Assembly: GCF_001577365.1 (NCBI RefSeq)
Contig: NZ_CP014513.1
Coordinates: 3,286,001 to 3,350,000 of the forward strand
DNA length: 64,000 bases
Direction of reading: 5' to 3'
Source of the DNA: Frondihabitans sp. PAMC 28766
Lineage (GTDB): Bacteria; Actinomycetota; Actinomycetes; Actinomycetales; Microbacteriaceae
The translations under genes were made by a program, and so were the position numbers. A model generated the notes under the pieces. It saw nothing but the letters and a program-made list of their open reading frames with translations, was not told the DNA's origin and made no database searches. Shown in pieces: positions 1-9,275 of this stretch (position 1 is the first letter of the stretch; every line of letters begins with the position of its first letter).

Positions 1-188
1 GTGATCAGCGAGGGCACCGTGGCGATGTTCTGGACGGCCGTCCAGGTGTCGTCGGCCAGCAGCAGCGCGGTGATCGCGAGACACACGATCCAGACGACGA
101 AGACTCCCGGTGAACGGCGCATGTCGCCGTCCTCGACGCGCGCGGCGTCGTCAGGAATCGAGGTGTCTGCGAGCACGGAGTCGCTCAT
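1..188 (-). CDS. membrane protein, 5' part only
   Basis: Only the first 62 codons are in the window; the gene runs off the left edge. The ATG at 188 overlaps the stop codon of the preceding gene (ATGA), so the two are probably translated together. A polar, acidic N-terminus of about 25 residues is followed by one hydrophobic helix at about residues 28-45 (FVVWIVCLAITALLLA), which points to a membrane protein. No family can be named from this fragment. It is the third gene of the mtlD unit. Confidence 0.6.
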   Translation of the reverse strand, partial: MSDSVLADTSIPDDAARVEDGDMRRSPGVFVVWIVCLAITALLLADDTWTAVQNIATVPSLI

Positions 189-667
189 ACCGAGCCTCCC
201 ACGATGAACTGCCACGGAATCAGCACGAGGACGCCGACGAGCAGCCAGAGGTAGCGCTTGCGGCCGGGGCGCAACGGCGTCAACGCCACCGTCGCCACGA
301 ACCAGGCGGCGGGCGCCGCAACGGCGAGCACCTGGCCGACGTGCCACAGCAGCAGCGCGACACCCGCGAGGCTGGGCGCCGTGGCGCGAGTGACCGAGAC
401 GAGCCAGGCCACCGTGTAGAGCAGCAGGACGGCCGCGAAGACGCCGTGGGCGACCAGCGCGCCCGACGACATGACGCCCTCGGGCGGCTCGTCGTCTTCG
501 CCATCGGCCTCATCGTCTTCGGCGTCGCGCAGCTCGACGGGCACCTCGACGACAGGGCCCTCGACGTAGCTCTTGTCGGACGACTCGCCCCAGCTCAGAG
601 CCTCGTCGTCGGCCTCGTCGTCGTCGGTGCCGGTGGGCGCGTCGCCGCGGCCGGTGTCGGCAGTCAT
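185..667 (-). CDS. small multi-pass membrane protein with acidic N-terminus
   Basis: This is a 160-residue protein. The first 60 or so residues are very rich in Asp and Glu and look disordered. They are followed by three hydrophobic segments: about 67-92 (starting ALVAHGVFAAVLLLY), about 97-124, and about 138-158 near the C-terminus (LLVGVLVLIPWQFIVG). The ATG at 667 overlaps the mtlD stop by 4 nt (ATGA), and its own stop overlaps the next start in the same way, so it belongs to the mtlD operon. I do not recognise the family. The link to mannitol metabolism is only by position. Confidence 0.75.
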   Translation of the reverse strand: MTADTGRGDAPTGTDDDEADDEALSWGESSDKSYVEGPVVEVPVELRDAEDDEADGEDDEPPEGVMSSGALVAHGVFAAVLLLYTVAWLVSVTRATAPSLAGVALLLWHVGQVLAVAAPAAWFVATVALTPLRPGRKRYLWLLVGVLVLIPWQFIVGGSV

Positions 668-1926
668 ACGCCCACGCTCCGGGGCCGCACCGGGCTCGAC
701 GGGGCCGCAGCCGCAGCACGCGCCGCAGCACGCTCGACTCGCGTCGCCGACGCGTCGACCCCCCGGCGGATGGACGCGGTCTTGTCGCCCACTGCGGCGA
801 GCACGGCCGGGTAGAGCGGGTGGCCCGGGTAGACGCCCGTGAGCGTCTCGGCGAGCAGGTCGTCCGAGACCCCCGACCGCAGGATCGACTGCAGCTCGCG
901 ACTCTCGACATCGTCGGGCACGTCGAAGTCGAAAGCGGCGCGGACGGCCCGCACGAGCGCCGGGAACGGCAGCCCGCGCTCGGCCAGCTGGGCCGCCGGG
1001 CCGACGAGGCGCTCGTGGCGGCTGACCTTGCTGAGCGGGTTGCGACCGACGCGACCGGTGGTGTCGGGCAGGTGGGGGTTGGAGATGCGACGCAGGGTGC
1101 TGTCGATGTAGGTCTGCTGCTCGGCTGGGTCGAAGCCGTACTTGTCGACGAGCAGGGCCTTCGTCTCGGCGAGCACGGCCAGCACCTCGACGAAGACCTC
1201 GGGCTCGTCGAGGGCGTCGCGGACACTCGCGATGCCGCGGGCCCAGCCGTAGTAGGCCGCCGTGGCATGCGCGGTGTTGACGGTGAACAGCTTGCGGTCG
1301 ATGAAGGGGGCGAGGTCGTCGACCCACGAGACACCGTCGATGGTGGGTGGCTGGTGGCGACCGCGAAAGGGCGCGGTCTCGACGATCCACTCGGAGAACG
1401 ACTCGATGGTGACGTCGAGGCCCGGCGACTGCTCGGGCACGATGCGGTCGATGGCGCAGTTCGCGAACACGACCGAGTCGGCTGCGAACTCGGTCGAGCC
1501 GACCTGCCGGACGAAGGCTGCGAGCGAGTCGCTGGCAGCGATGGCGGTCTCGCAGGCGATCACGACGAGAGGCTCGAGGTGGGCCGGGCGGTCGGCGAGG
1601 CCACGGGCGATCGCCGGGGCGAGAGACGGCAGGATGCGAGGACCCACCGAGGTCGTGACGATGTCGGCCGTCGAGATCTCGGCTGCGATCTCGTCGGCGT
1701 GCTGCCGGTTGTCGATCGCCCGGTAGCCCTCGACCACTCGCACCGTGGTCTCGTCGTCGCCCACCTCGTAGACCGAGTACGACGTCTCGCTCTGAAGGGC
1801 GCGCACGAGATCGGGATTGACGTCGGCGAAGACGACCTCGTAGCCGCTCGCGTGCAGCAGCTGCCCTACGAAGCCTCGCCCGATGTTGCCTGCGCCGAAG
1901 TGGATCGCCTTCTTGCTCGATGCCAT
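664..1926 (-). CDS. mtlD: mannitol-1-phosphate 5-dehydrogenase
   Basis: This 420-residue cytoplasmic enzyme would interconvert mannitol 1-phosphate and fructose 6-phosphate with NAD. The N-terminal Rossmann motif HFGAGNIGRGFVGQLL is at about residues 7-22. The polyol-dehydrogenase active-site pattern, Lys followed by Asn and His (RKLFTVNTAHATAAYYG), is near residue 205. I chose the ATG at 1926 because MASSKKAIHFGAGNIGRG begins like the family; the open frame continues upstream without homology. No mannitol PTS genes are in view, so mannitol import must be encoded elsewhere. The last ~25 residues are a low-complexity Ala/Arg tail. Confidence 0.93.
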   Translation of the reverse strand: MASSKKAIHFGAGNIGRGFVGQLLHASGYEVVFADVNPDLVRALQSETSYSVYEVGDDETTVRVVEGYRAIDNRQHADEIAAEISTADIVTTSVGPRILPSLAPAIARGLADRPAHLEPLVVIACETAIAASDSLAAFVRQVGSTEFAADSVVFANCAIDRIVPEQSPGLDVTIESFSEWIVETAPFRGRHQPPTIDGVSWVDDLAPFIDRKLFTVNTAHATAAYYGWARGIASVRDALDEPEVFVEVLAVLAETKALLVDKYGFDPAEQQTYIDSTLRRISNPHLPDTTGRVGRNPLSKVSRHERLVGPAAQLAERGLPFPALVRAVRAAFDFDVPDDVESRELQSILRSGVSDDLLAETLTGVYPGHPLYPAVLAAVGDKTASIRRGVDASATRVERAAARAAAAAPSSPVRPRSVGV

Positions 1927-2141
1927 CCAACGATCATGCCAGACCCGGCCCCGCCCTTCAGACATCAGAAAGGCCCCCACTCGAAAGGGATGCCCTTCTG
2001 TGACGTTCTTCGCTGCACGCGCCGCAGCGCCTTGAAAGTCGCTTGCGGGTCGCGCATGCCCATCGGTTCGCATCAAGCCAGGGCATGCATTTACATTTGA
2101 ACTGTGACACTTGTGTACGGCAATCATCGAAAAGCACTGTC
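1927..2141. other. divergent intergenic region, mtlD / small membrane protein
   Basis: This is a gap of 215 bp between two divergent genes, so both promoters should lie here. An 8-bp inverted repeat GCATGCCC / GGGCATGC (2054-2061 and 2081-2088) is the only symmetrical element I could find, and it might be an operator. I cannot define a convincing -35/-10 pair for either gene. Confidence 0.35.
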
Positions 2142-2366
2142 ATGCGTCTGACGCCGGTAATCCCCCTGGTCATTTACATGCTCTGCTCAGCCTGCGCCGG
2201 GGCGGCGGTGGCTCTGGGCGCCATGAGCCTGCTGAGCGTCCCGGCAGACAGCGCGACCTCCGATCACCTGGGGATCGTCGCCCTTCTCCTCGTCGGGGTC
2301 GCTCTCCTCGGCTTGGCAGGGGTGTCGATCTACCGAGCACGACCAAGCCGTTCGGCTGGCGAATAA
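2142..2366 (+). CDS. small two-helix membrane protein
   Basis: This is a 74-residue hypothetical protein with two hydrophobic segments, about residues 5-28 (PVIPLVIYMLCSACAGAAVA) and about 44-65 (LGIVALLLVGVALLGLAGVS), joined by a short polar loop. I chose the ATG at 2142 because it places the first helix at the N-terminus; the open frame extends further upstream with non-hydrophobic sequence. It is convergent with ilvC and no function can be inferred. Confidence 0.55.
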   Translation: MRLTPVIPLVIYMLCSACAGAAVALGAMSLLSVPADSATSDHLGIVALLLVGVALLGLAGVSIYRARPSRSAGE

Positions 2367-2439
2367 CCGGACGACAGCGGTGCCGGCAGCGTCGTCCTGG
2401 CGCTGACAGCGGGCGGCTCCATCACCGGTCACACGAAGA

Positions 2440-2474
2440 CGTCGAGCCCGTCTGCTTCGCAGACGGGCTCGACG
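2440..2474. terminator. perfect 15-bp hairpin between small ORF and ilvC
   Basis: Left arm CGTCGAGCCCGTCTG (2440-2454) and right arm CAGACGGGCTCGACG (2460-2474) are exact complements around the loop CTTCG. It lies 15 nt past the end of ilvC and 73 nt past the end of the plus-strand gene, so it can serve both convergent transcripts. There is no U-tract, which is common for terminators in GC-rich actinobacteria. Confidence 0.8.
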
Positions 2475-2489
2475 AGTGTGACGATGTGG

Positions 2490-3515
2490 CTAGCGCGCGG
2501 CGTGGCCGTCCACGTAGTCCGCGTCCTGCTGCTTCCAGGCGAAGAGGGCGCGGAGCTTCTGACCCGTCGCCTCGATCGGGTGCTGCTCGGCGCGGGCGCG
2601 GAGGGCCTTGAACTCGGGAGCACCGGCATCCTGGTCGTCGATGAAGCGCTTCGCGAACGCACCCGACTGGATGTCGGCGAGCACGGCCTTCATGTTGTCC
2701 TTGACGTCGGGGGTGATCACGCGCGGGCCCGAGACGTAGTCGCCGTACTCGGCGGTGTCGGAGACGGACCAGCGCTGCTTGGCCAGGCCGCCCTCCCAGA
2801 TCAGGTCGACGATCAGCTTGAGCTCGTGGAGCACCTCGAAGTAGGCGATCTCGGGCTGGTAGCCGGCCTCGGTGAGGGTCTCGAAGCCGTACTGGATCAG
2901 CTGCGAGGTGCCGCCGCAGAGCACGGCCTGCTCGCCGAACAGGTCGGTCTCGGTCTCTTCGGTGAAGGTGGTCTTGATGCCGCCGGCGCGGAGGCCGCCG
3001 ATGCCCTTCGAGTACGACCAGGCGAGATCCCAGGCGGATCCGGTGCCGTCGACCTCGACGGCGACGGTCACGGGCACGCCACGGCCAGCCTCGAACTCGC
3101 GGCGCACGGTGTGACCGGGGCCCTTGGGGGCGACCAGGATCACGTCGACACCGGCGGGAGCCTCGATGTAGCCGAAGCGGATGTTGAAGCCGTGGCCGAA
3201 GACGATCGCGTTGCCCTCGACGAGGTGGGGGGCGATGTCGTCGCGGTAGACGTGGCGCTGAACCTGGTCGGGCGCCAGGATCACGATGACGTCGGCCCAC
3301 TCGGAGGCGTCGGCAGGGGTGTGCACGGTGAAGCCGGCCTCTTCGGCCTTCTGGCGGCTCTTCGAGTCGGGCTTCAGGCCGATCACGACCTCGACGCCGG
3401 AGTCGCGGAGGTTCAGCGCGTGGGCGTGGCCCTGCGAGCCGTAGCCGATGACCGCGACCTTCTTGCTCTGGATGATCGAGAGGTCGGCGTCGTTGTCGTA
3501 GACGATTTCAGTCAC
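2490..3515 (-). CDS. ilvC: ketol-acid reductoisomerase (class I)
   Basis: This 341-residue enzyme isomerises and reduces acetolactate or acetohydroxybutyrate in valine and isoleucine synthesis, with NADPH and Mg2+. The N-terminal Rossmann motif is [17 protein letters not shown] (residues 25-41). The KARI domain carries the catalytic residues: His in [10 protein letters not shown], the metal ligands in [12 protein letters not shown], and Glu residues in [16 protein letters not shown]. Its length matches the short class I form. The start is GTG at 3515, preceded by AGGAGA about 9 nt upstream. It is the last ilv gene, 40 nt after ilvN, and is followed by a perfect hairpin. Confidence 0.97.
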   Translation of the reverse strand: MTEIVYDNDADLSIIQSKKVAVIGYGSQGHAHALNLRDSGVEVVIGLKPDSKSRQKAEEAGFTVHTPADASEWADVIVILAPDQVQRHVYRDDIAPHLVEGNAIVFGHGFNIRFGYIEAPAGVDVILVAPKGPGHTVRREFEAGRGVPVTVAVEVDGTGSAWDLAWSYSKGIGGLRAGGIKTTFTEETETDLFGEQAVLCGGTSQLIQYGFETLTEAGYQPEIAYFEVLHELKLIVDLIWEGGLAKQRWSVSDTAEYGDYVSGPRVITPDVKDNMKAVLADIQSGAFAKRFIDDQDAGAPEFKALRARAEQHPIEATGQKLRALFAWKQQDADYVDGHAAR

Positions 3516-3555
3516 TGGGTGCTTCTCCTATTGATGGGTGGTGCTTGCTAGTTCG

Positions 3556-4062
3556 CTAGTTCTTGAAGACGCGGTCGGTGATGCTCTTGGCGCCGCGTCC
3601 GATGGCGAGGAGCCCGGATTGCGAGATCTCCTTGATGCCGTAGGGCTCGAGCACGCGGAGGAGGGCGGTGGTCTTGCCCGTGTCTCCGGTGACTTCGATC
3701 ACGAGGGCGTCGGTCGACACGTCGACGACGCTGGCTCGGAAGAGGTTGACGGCTTCGAGCACCTGCGACCGGGACGTGTTGTCGACACGCACCTTGATCA
3801 GCAGGTGCTCGCGCTGCACCGACTGCGAGTAGTCGAGCTCGACGATCTTGATCACGTTGATCAGCTTGTTGAGCTGCTTCGTGACCTGCTCGAGCGGCAG
3901 CTCTTCGACGTCGACGACGACCGTGATGCGGCTGAGGCCCGGGATCTCGCTCTTGCCGACGGCGAGGCTCTCGATGTTGAAGCCGCGGCGGGCGAAGAGC
4001 CCGGCGACTCGCGTCAACAGACCCGGCTTGTCTTCGACGAGGAGGGAGAGGACGTGGCTCAT
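3556..4062 (-). CDS. ilvN: acetolactate synthase small (regulatory) subunit
   Basis: This 168-residue regulatory subunit binds the IlvB catalytic subunit and confers valine feedback control. The N-terminal ACT domain is clear ([20 protein letters not shown], residues 7-26, then FNIESLAVG), followed by a C-terminal ACT-like domain ([17 protein letters not shown]). The length is normal for the family. The ATG at 4062 overlaps the ilvB stop by 4 nt (ATGA), so the two subunits are translationally coupled, as expected for a fixed stoichiometry. Confidence 0.96.
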   Translation of the reverse strand: MSHVLSLLVEDKPGLLTRVAGLFARRGFNIESLAVGKSEIPGLSRITVVVDVEELPLEQVTKQLNKLINVIKIVELDYSQSVQREHLLIKVRVDNTSRSQVLEAVNLFRASVVDVSTDALVIEVTGDTGKTTALLRVLEPYGIKEISQSGLLAIGRGAKSITDRVFKN

Positions 4063-5921
4063 GCGTGGTCTCCGGTCATGTCGCCGTCGCGGGTGGTGTC
4101 GGAAGCGCTCGAACCGGGTGCCTCGTCGTCCCACTCGGGGGCGAGGGCGCGGGCGTGCTGGATCAAAGAGTTCGAGACGCCCTGCGGCACCATCGGCCAC
4201 ACCATGGCGTCGCGGCTGACGACGAAGTCGATGATGACCGGGCGGTCGTTCGTGTTGAGCGCGAGTGTGATGGCGGGGTCGATCTCGTCTTCGGTGCGGA
4301 CCCGGATGCCGAGCGCGCCGTAGGCGTCGGCCAGCTTGACGAAATCGGGCACCATCCGAGTCTCGTGACCCGTGTTGAGGTCGGTGAACGAGTGGCGGCC
4401 CTCGTAGAAGAGCGTCTGCCACTGCCGCACCATGCCGAGCGACGAGTTGTTGATGATCGCGACCTTGATCGGGATGTCGTTGATGACACAGGTCGCCAGC
4501 TCTTGGTTGGTCATCTGGAAGCAGCCGTCGCCGTCGATCGCCCACACGACGCGATCTGGTTCGCCCACCTTGGCGCCCATGGCGGCAGGGACGGCGTAGC
4601 CCATCGTGCCGGCACCACCGGAGTTGAGCCACGCGTGCGGGCGCTCGTACTCGATGAACTGAGCGGCCCACATCTGGTGCTGGCCCACGCCCGAGGCGTA
4701 AACGGCCTCCGGGCCCGTGAGCTGGCCGATCCGCTGGATGACCTTCTGCGGTGAGAGCAGGCCGTCGTCGGGCTCGGTGAAGCCGAGCGGGAACTCGGCG
4801 CGAAGCTCCGTGAGGCGAGCCCACCAAGCGTCGAGGTCGACCTTCTGGCCGCCCGTGACCTCGGCGTAGGCGCTCTTCAAGTCGATGATGACCTCGCGGG
4901 CGTCGCCCACGATCGGGACATCCGCGATCCTGATCTTCGAGATCTCGGCCGGGTCGATGTCGACGTGCACGACCTTCGCCTCGGGCGCAAACAGCTCGGC
5001 CTTGCCCGTCACGCGGTCGTCGAAGCGGGCTCCGAGGGCGACGATGAGGTCGCTCTCCTGCAAGCCGAGAACCGCCGGTACGGTGCCGTGCATCCCGGGC
5101 ATGCCGAGGTGCTGCGGGTGCGTGTCGGGGAAGGCGCCGCGGGCCATGAGAGTCGTGACGACGGGCGCTCCGGTGGCCTCGGCCAGAGCGAGCAGCTCCC
5201 GCGACGCCTCGGCGCGGATGACCCCGCCGCCGACGTAGAAGATGGGCTTCTTCGCCCCGGCGAGCAGCTGCGCGGCCGCAGTGATCTGCTTGCCGTGCGC
5301 CTTGGTGATGGGCCTGTAGCCGGGCAGCTCGACCGTCTCGGGCCAGACGAAGGGGGCTGTGTTCTGCTGGGCGTCCTTCGTGATGTCGACCAGCACCGGC
5401 CCCGGGCGGCCGGTCGAGGCGATCTGGTAGGCCGCGGCGAGGGTCGCAGGGATGTCCTCCGGCTTCGTGACCAGGAAGGAGTGCTTGGTGATCGGCATCG
5501 TGATGCCCACGATGTCGGCCTCCTGGAACGCATCGGTGCCCATGAGCGTCGAGAAGACCTGGCCCGTGATCGCCAACAGCGGCACGGAGTCCATGTAGGC
5601 GTCGGCGATCGCGGTGACGAGGTTCGTCGCACCGGGGCCCGACGTCGCGATGGCGACACCGACCTTGCCGGTGGCCGCGGCATAGCCCTCGGCGGCGTGA
5701 CCGGCCCCCTGCTCGTGGCGAACGAGAATGTGACGGATCGTGGTCGAGGCCATCAGCTCGTCGTAGAACGGGATGATGGCGCCGCCGGGAAGCCCGAAGA
5801 CGTCGGTGACGCCGAGCTTCTCGAGCGAGCGCAGGATCGCACCCGAGCCGGTGAGGACTTCGGGCGCGACCTGGCGCGCACGGGCGGGCGCCGTGGGCAG
5901 GGGGCTTGATTCTGGAGGCAT
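4059..5921 (-). CDS. ilvB: acetolactate synthase large (catalytic) subunit
   Basis: This 620-residue thiamine-diphosphate enzyme condenses pyruvate with pyruvate or 2-oxobutyrate. Visible family features are the N-terminal TPP domain with the catalytic Glu ([15 protein letters not shown]), the glycine-rich [12 protein letters not shown], and the C-terminal metal-binding motif [14 protein letters not shown] continuing to INN. I chose the ATG at 5921 because AAGGAA lies about 10 nt upstream; another ATG at 5931 is in a different frame. It follows ilvD by 43 nt and overlaps ilvN by 4 nt. Confidence 0.96.
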   Translation of the reverse strand: MPPESSPLPTAPARARQVAPEVLTGSGAILRSLEKLGVTDVFGLPGGAIIPFYDELMASTTIRHILVRHEQGAGHAAEGYAAATGKVGVAIATSGPGATNLVTAIADAYMDSVPLLAITGQVFSTLMGTDAFQEADIVGITMPITKHSFLVTKPEDIPATLAAAYQIASTGRPGPVLVDITKDAQQNTAPFVWPETVELPGYRPITKAHGKQITAAAQLLAGAKKPIFYVGGGVIRAEASRELLALAEATGAPVVTTLMARGAFPDTHPQHLGMPGMHGTVPAVLGLQESDLIVALGARFDDRVTGKAELFAPEAKVVHVDIDPAEISKIRIADVPIVGDAREVIIDLKSAYAEVTGGQKVDLDAWWARLTELRAEFPLGFTEPDDGLLSPQKVIQRIGQLTGPEAVYASGVGQHQMWAAQFIEYERPHAWLNSGGAGTMGYAVPAAMGAKVGEPDRVVWAIDGDGCFQMTNQELATCVINDIPIKVAIINNSSLGMVRQWQTLFYEGRHSFTDLNTGHETRMVPDFVKLADAYGALGIRVRTEDEIDPAITLALNTNDRPVIIDFVVSRDAMVWPMVPQGVSNSLIQHARALAPEWDDEAPGSSASDTTRDGDMTGDHA

Positions 5922-5964
5922 CGGTGCCCATTTCCTTGGTGCTGGTGGTGAACGAGGGGAACGC

Positions 5965-7677
5965 CTAGTAGGTGACCGCCCCGACGGCGGCCGACTGGAC
6001 CTGCCGCGCATACTTCGCGAGCACCCCCCGGGTGTACACGGGGGGCAGGGGCGCCCAGCCGTCACGGCGAGCTTCAAGCTCAGCTGCGTCAACGAGTAGG
6101 TCGAGCGAGCGAGCGGCGATATCGACCCGAATCAGATCACCATCGCGCACGAAGGCGATCGGACCTGCGTCGACCGCTTCGGGTGCTATGTGGCCGATGC
6201 ACAGGCCGGTTGTGCCGCCTGAGAATCGTCCGTCGGTCAAGAGTAGTACATCTTTGCCTAGCCCCGCGCCCTTGATGGCCGCGGTGATCGCGAGCATCTC
6301 GCGCATGCCGGGGCCGCCCTTCGGGCCCTCGTAGCGGATGATCACGACGTCGCCCTTGGAGATGGCGCCCTCCGTCAGGGCGTCCATGGCGGCGCGCTCA
6401 CGCTCGAACACGCGGGCCGGGCCCTCGAAGACGTCGGCATCGAAACCGGCTGTCTTGACGACGGCGCCCTCGGGGGCGAACGAGCCGCTCAGGATCGTGA
6501 GGCCACCGGTCGGGTGGATCGGGTTGTCGAGGGTGCGCAGCACCTTGCCGTCGAGGGCCTTCGGCTTGATCTCGGCGAGGTTCTCGGCGACGGTCTTGCC
6601 GGTGACGGTGAGGCAGTCGCCGTGCAGGAGGCCCGCGTCGAGCAGCGCCTTCATCACGACGGGCACACCGCCGTGACGGTCGACGTCGTTCATGACGTAC
6701 TCGCCGAAGGGCTTGAGGTCGCCGATGTGCGGAATCGTGTCGCCGATGCGGTTGAAGTCGTCGATCGTGAGGTCGACCTCGGCCTCGTAGGCGATGGCCA
6801 GCAGGTGCAGCACGACGTTCGTCGAGCCGCCGAAGGCCATGGCGACGGCGATGGCGTTCTCGAACGCCTTCTTGGTCATGATGTCGCGCGCCGTGATCCC
6901 GTGCTTGAGCATGTTGACGACGGCCTCGCCCGAGCGGTGGGCGAAGTAGTCTCGGCGCCGATCGGCGGATGGCGGCGATGCGGAGCCGGGAAGGCTCATG
7001 CCGAGGGCTTCAGCGACGCTCGCCATGGTGTTGGCGGTGTACATGCCGCCGCAAGCACCCTCGCCGGGCACGATCGCGCACTCGATGGCGTGCAGGTCTT
7101 CGTCGCTGATCGTGCCGGCCTTCGAGGCGCCGACGGCCTCGAACGAGTCGATGATCGTGACGTTCTTCTCGGTGCCGTCGCTGAGCTTGACCCAGCCGGG
7201 CGCCACGGATCCTGCGTAGAGGAAGACGCTGGCCAGGTCGAGACGAGCCGCGGCCATCAGCATGCCGGGCAACGACTTGTCGCAGCCGGCTAGCAGCACG
7301 GAACCGTCGAGACGCTCGGCCATCATGACCGTCTCGACACTGTCGGCGATGACCTCGCGCGAGACGAGCGAGAAGTGCATGCCCTCGTGGCCCATCGCGA
7401 TGCCGTCCGAGACCGAGACGGTGCCGAACTGAAGCGGGTAGCCGCCACCCGAGTGCACGCCCTCTTTGGCGCCCTGGGCGAGCCGGTCGAGCGACAGGTT
7501 GCAGGGGGTGATCTCGTTCCACGACGAGGCGATGCCGATCTGAGGCTTCTGCCAGTCGGCGTCGCCCATGCCGACGGCACGGAGCATTCCTCGGGAAGTG
7601 GTGGCTTCGACCCCGTCCGTCACGTCGCGACTCCGCGGCTTGACGTCCACGCCGAACTCGTTGAGTTTGTCAGGCAT
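5965..7677 (-). CDS. ilvD: dihydroxy-acid dehydratase
   Basis: This 570-residue iron-sulfur enzyme dehydrates 2,3-dihydroxyisovalerate and its homologue to the 2-keto acids. Cluster-binding motifs are seen as GCDKSLPGM and [12 protein letters not shown], and the conserved C-terminal GRFSGGTTG is present. It is the first gene of the ilvD-B-N-C unit. A -10-like TAAACT at 7685-7690 lies 7 nt upstream of the ATG and overlaps the stop codon of the next gene upstream, so the mRNA is probably leaderless and no attenuator leader fits. The last step, a branched-chain aminotransferase, is not in the window. Confidence 0.96.
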   Translation of the reverse strand: MPDKLNEFGVDVKPRSRDVTDGVEATTSRGMLRAVGMGDADWQKPQIGIASSWNEITPCNLSLDRLAQGAKEGVHSGGGYPLQFGTVSVSDGIAMGHEGMHFSLVSREVIADSVETVMMAERLDGSVLLAGCDKSLPGMLMAAARLDLASVFLYAGSVAPGWVKLSDGTEKNVTIIDSFEAVGASKAGTISDEDLHAIECAIVPGEGACGGMYTANTMASVAEALGMSLPGSASPPSADRRRDYFAHRSGEAVVNMLKHGITARDIMTKKAFENAIAVAMAFGGSTNVVLHLLAIAYEAEVDLTIDDFNRIGDTIPHIGDLKPFGEYVMNDVDRHGGVPVVMKALLDAGLLHGDCLTVTGKTVAENLAEIKPKALDGKVLRTLDNPIHPTGGLTILSGSFAPEGAVVKTAGFDADVFEGPARVFERERAAMDALTEGAISKGDVVIIRYEGPKGGPGMREMLAITAAIKGAGLGKDVLLLTDGRFSGGTTGLCIGHIAPEAVDAGPIAFVRDGDLIRVDIAARSLDLLVDAAELEARRDGWAPLPPVYTRGVLAKYARQVQSAAVGAVTY

Positions 7678-7687
7678 GCGTCTCAGT

Positions 7688-8461
7688 TTAGGGTGTCGGC
7701 ACAGCCGTCTCCGACGCCGGGTCGGGGTCCGCCGGCACGGGAGCGACCACGAAGATCCCCGTCGAGAGATCCCACGTCGCCGAGATCGTGCTGCCGGCCA
7801 CCACCGTCATCACGACGTGCACCTGAGGCGCAACGGCCGAGTCGTCTCGGGCGCACGAGATGCGTGCGCTGCCCGTGTCGGATTCGATGACCACGCAGAA
7901 CGAACCGTCGGTTCCGCGAGCCAGCCAGACGCCGGCGCCGTCGGCTCCTGCCCCCAGATCGGCCGGTATGAGACGGGTCGACGACGCACGGATACCCTGC
8001 ACGGGCGCACGCGTCCGGTCCACGGCGCCCTGCGGCACGTCGAAGTACGGCTCGGCGATCGACTCGAGCGCCGTCGAGAGGCCGACGGTCGCGGCCTCGA
8101 CAGGAGCGCTCGTCTCAGCCGTCGGGGCCGCGACCGCGGGCGTCACCGGCTGCGCCGCCTCGGGAGACGATCGCAGGATGCCGGCGGTGACACCGGCCCC
8201 GATCACCCCGGCCAGCACGAGGGCCGCTGCTCCCCCGGCCAGGCGCACGCCGCTGCGGCGCGGGTGCGTGGCCGGGCTCTCGGACTCGGGCTCCTGCTGC
8301 GCCGGCTCGGCGGCGGACTCGTTGAGCAAACGCCGCAGCGCCTCGACGTCTGCTGCCGACGCGGGGCCGCCGCCGTAGACGCGAGCCTCGAGGGCGCGCC
8401 GGTCACTGGCATCCTGCCCGTCGTCGGGATGCGCTCTCGGTGCACCGCCGAAGCGCGACAT
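7688..8461 (-). CDS. single-pass membrane protein of unknown function
   Basis: This is a 257-residue protein. An N-terminal cytoplasmic part of about 70 residues is rich in Ala, Glu and Pro. It is followed by one transmembrane helix at about residues 75-96 ([20 protein letters not shown]), a Pro/Ala/Thr-rich stalk, and an outside domain of about 140 residues with two Cys (FCVVIES, ISCARDD) that could form a disulfide. The overall shape resembles an anti-sigma factor or sensor anchor, but no signature proves that. TATCGT at 8468-8473 is 6 nt from the ATG, suggesting a leaderless transcript. Confidence 0.7.
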   Translation of the reverse strand: MSRFGGAPRAHPDDGQDASDRRALEARVYGGGPASAADVEALRRLLNESAAEPAQQEPESESPATHPRRSGVRLAGGAAALVLAGVIGAGVTAGILRSSPEAAQPVTPAVAAPTAETSAPVEAATVGLSTALESIAEPYFDVPQGAVDRTRAPVQGIRASSTRLIPADLGAGADGAGVWLARGTDGSFCVVIESDTGSARISCARDDSAVAPQVHVVMTVVAGSTISATWDLSTGIFVVAPVPADPDPASETAVPTP

Positions 8462-8526
8462 AGCGGCACGATAGCCCCGTTTCGCGCCCCTGAGAAGAGC
8501 GGGCGTCGACGTGCCCGCTCTGCGTC

Positions 8527-8823
8527 TCAGGCCCCGACGAGCGAGGTGATCCGGTCGAGCTCGGCGCGGTGGGCTTCGCTCTCTGCCTCGAGATCGAAGT
8601 GCGTCTGCAGATTGAGCCAGAAGCGGGCGGACGTACCCAACGCTCGAGCGAGCCGCAGTGCCGTGTCGGTCGAGATGCCGCGGGTGCCGTGGACGATCTC
8701 GTTGATGCGGCGCGGGGGCACCTCGATGGCCTTGGACAGGCGGTACTGGCTGATGCCGAGGGGCAGCAGGAACTCTTCGAGCAGGATCTCCCCGGGGTGG
8801 ATGGGGGCGTGCATCGTCGACAT
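8527..8823 (-). CDS. higA: HigA-type antitoxin, HTH XRE family
   Basis: This 98-residue protein would neutralise HigB and repress the module. The family opening HPGEILLEEFLLPLGIS (residues 8-24) and the helix-turn-helix (QYRLSKAIEVPPRRINEIV) are both typical of HigA/VapI. I chose the ATG at 8823 because AAAGGAG stands 6 nt upstream; a longer frame to 8868 has no such site. The gene lies 70 nt downstream of higB, in the inverted toxin-first order of higBA loci. Its strong ribosome binding site contrasts with the absent one of higB, which would favour antitoxin excess. Confidence 0.93.
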   Translation of the reverse strand: MSTMHAPIHPGEILLEEFLLPLGISQYRLSKAIEVPPRRINEIVHGTRGISTDTALRLARALGTSARFWLNLQTHFDLEAESEAHRAELDRITSLVGA

Positions 8824-8893
8824 CGGAGTCTCCTTTCGCGGGTGAGGTGGTCGGGTTGCGGTGTTCATGGAATCGGTGCGATGTTCGAGCGTC

Positions 8894-9175
8894 TCAGTGG
8901 TAGTCGACGATCTCGACGTCGGCGGGGCCGGTGGGCGACCAGACGAAGCAGATGCGCCACTGGTCGTTGACGCGGATGCTGTGTTGCCCTGCGCGTGCTC
9001 CCCGAAGGGCCTCGAGTCGATTGCCGGGCGGAATCCGGAGGTCGACCAGCGACTGGGCGGCGTCGAGCATGAGCAGTTTGCGGTGGGCGATGCGCTGCAG
9101 CTCGGGGCTGAGGCGCTTGGCGTGCCGTCGGAGCCAGACGCTTTCGGTCGCTGAGTCGGCGAACGTCTGGATCAC
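8894..9175 (-). CDS. higB: HigB-type toxin, RelE superfamily mRNA interferase
   Basis: This 93-residue toxin is predicted to cleave translated mRNA on the ribosome. The family pattern PPGNRLEALRGARAGQHSIR, then VNDQWRICFVW, is intact near residues 50-83, and the length is standard. The usual HigB begins with Met-Ile-Gln, so I place the start at the GTG at 9175 (VIQTFADSATESVW). The ATG at 9217 would put the promoter inside the gene. No Shine-Dalgarno is present, and a -10 box ends 6 nt upstream, so translation is probably leaderless. It sits upstream of higA with its own operator. Confidence 0.92.
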   Translation of the reverse strand: MIQTFADSATESVWLRRHAKRLSPELQRIAHRKLLMLDAAQSLVDLRIPPGNRLEALRGARAGQHSIRVNDQWRICFVWSPTGPADVEIVDYH

Positions 9176-9181
9176 GAAACC

Positions 9182-9210
9182 ATAGTAACGCTTTCCGTTA
9201 ATAACGGCAA
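9182..9210 (-). promoter_or_regulatory. higBA promoter with overlapping palindromic operator
   Basis: Reading the minus strand, TTGCCG (9210-9205) and TACTAT (9187-9182) are separated by exactly 17 nt, a good sigma-70 spacing. Between and over them lie three half-sites of TAACG/CGTTA. Together these form TAACG-N5-CGTTA (9186-9200) and the exact 13-bp palindrome CCGTTAATAACGG (9195-9207). The GTG of higB is 6 nt past the -10 box. HigA autorepression through such palindromes is known for the family; binding here is inferred. Confidence 0.75.
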
Positions 9211-9275
9211 CCGTCATGTCGATTCCGAGCGACGATCGAGGCCGCGGCCGTCGAGGCCGGTCGCCGGCAGAAGGG

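Noticed and set aside
3516..7677. Transcription attenuator for the ilv genes
   Set aside because: The predicted transcript of ilvD starts at its own ATG (leaderless) and no leader peptide rich in Ile, Leu or Val, nor antiterminator hairpins, were found upstream.
9176..9217. ATG at 9217 as the start of higB
   Set aside because: It adds 14 residues that are not part of HigB proteins and would place the operator and -10 box inside the gene.
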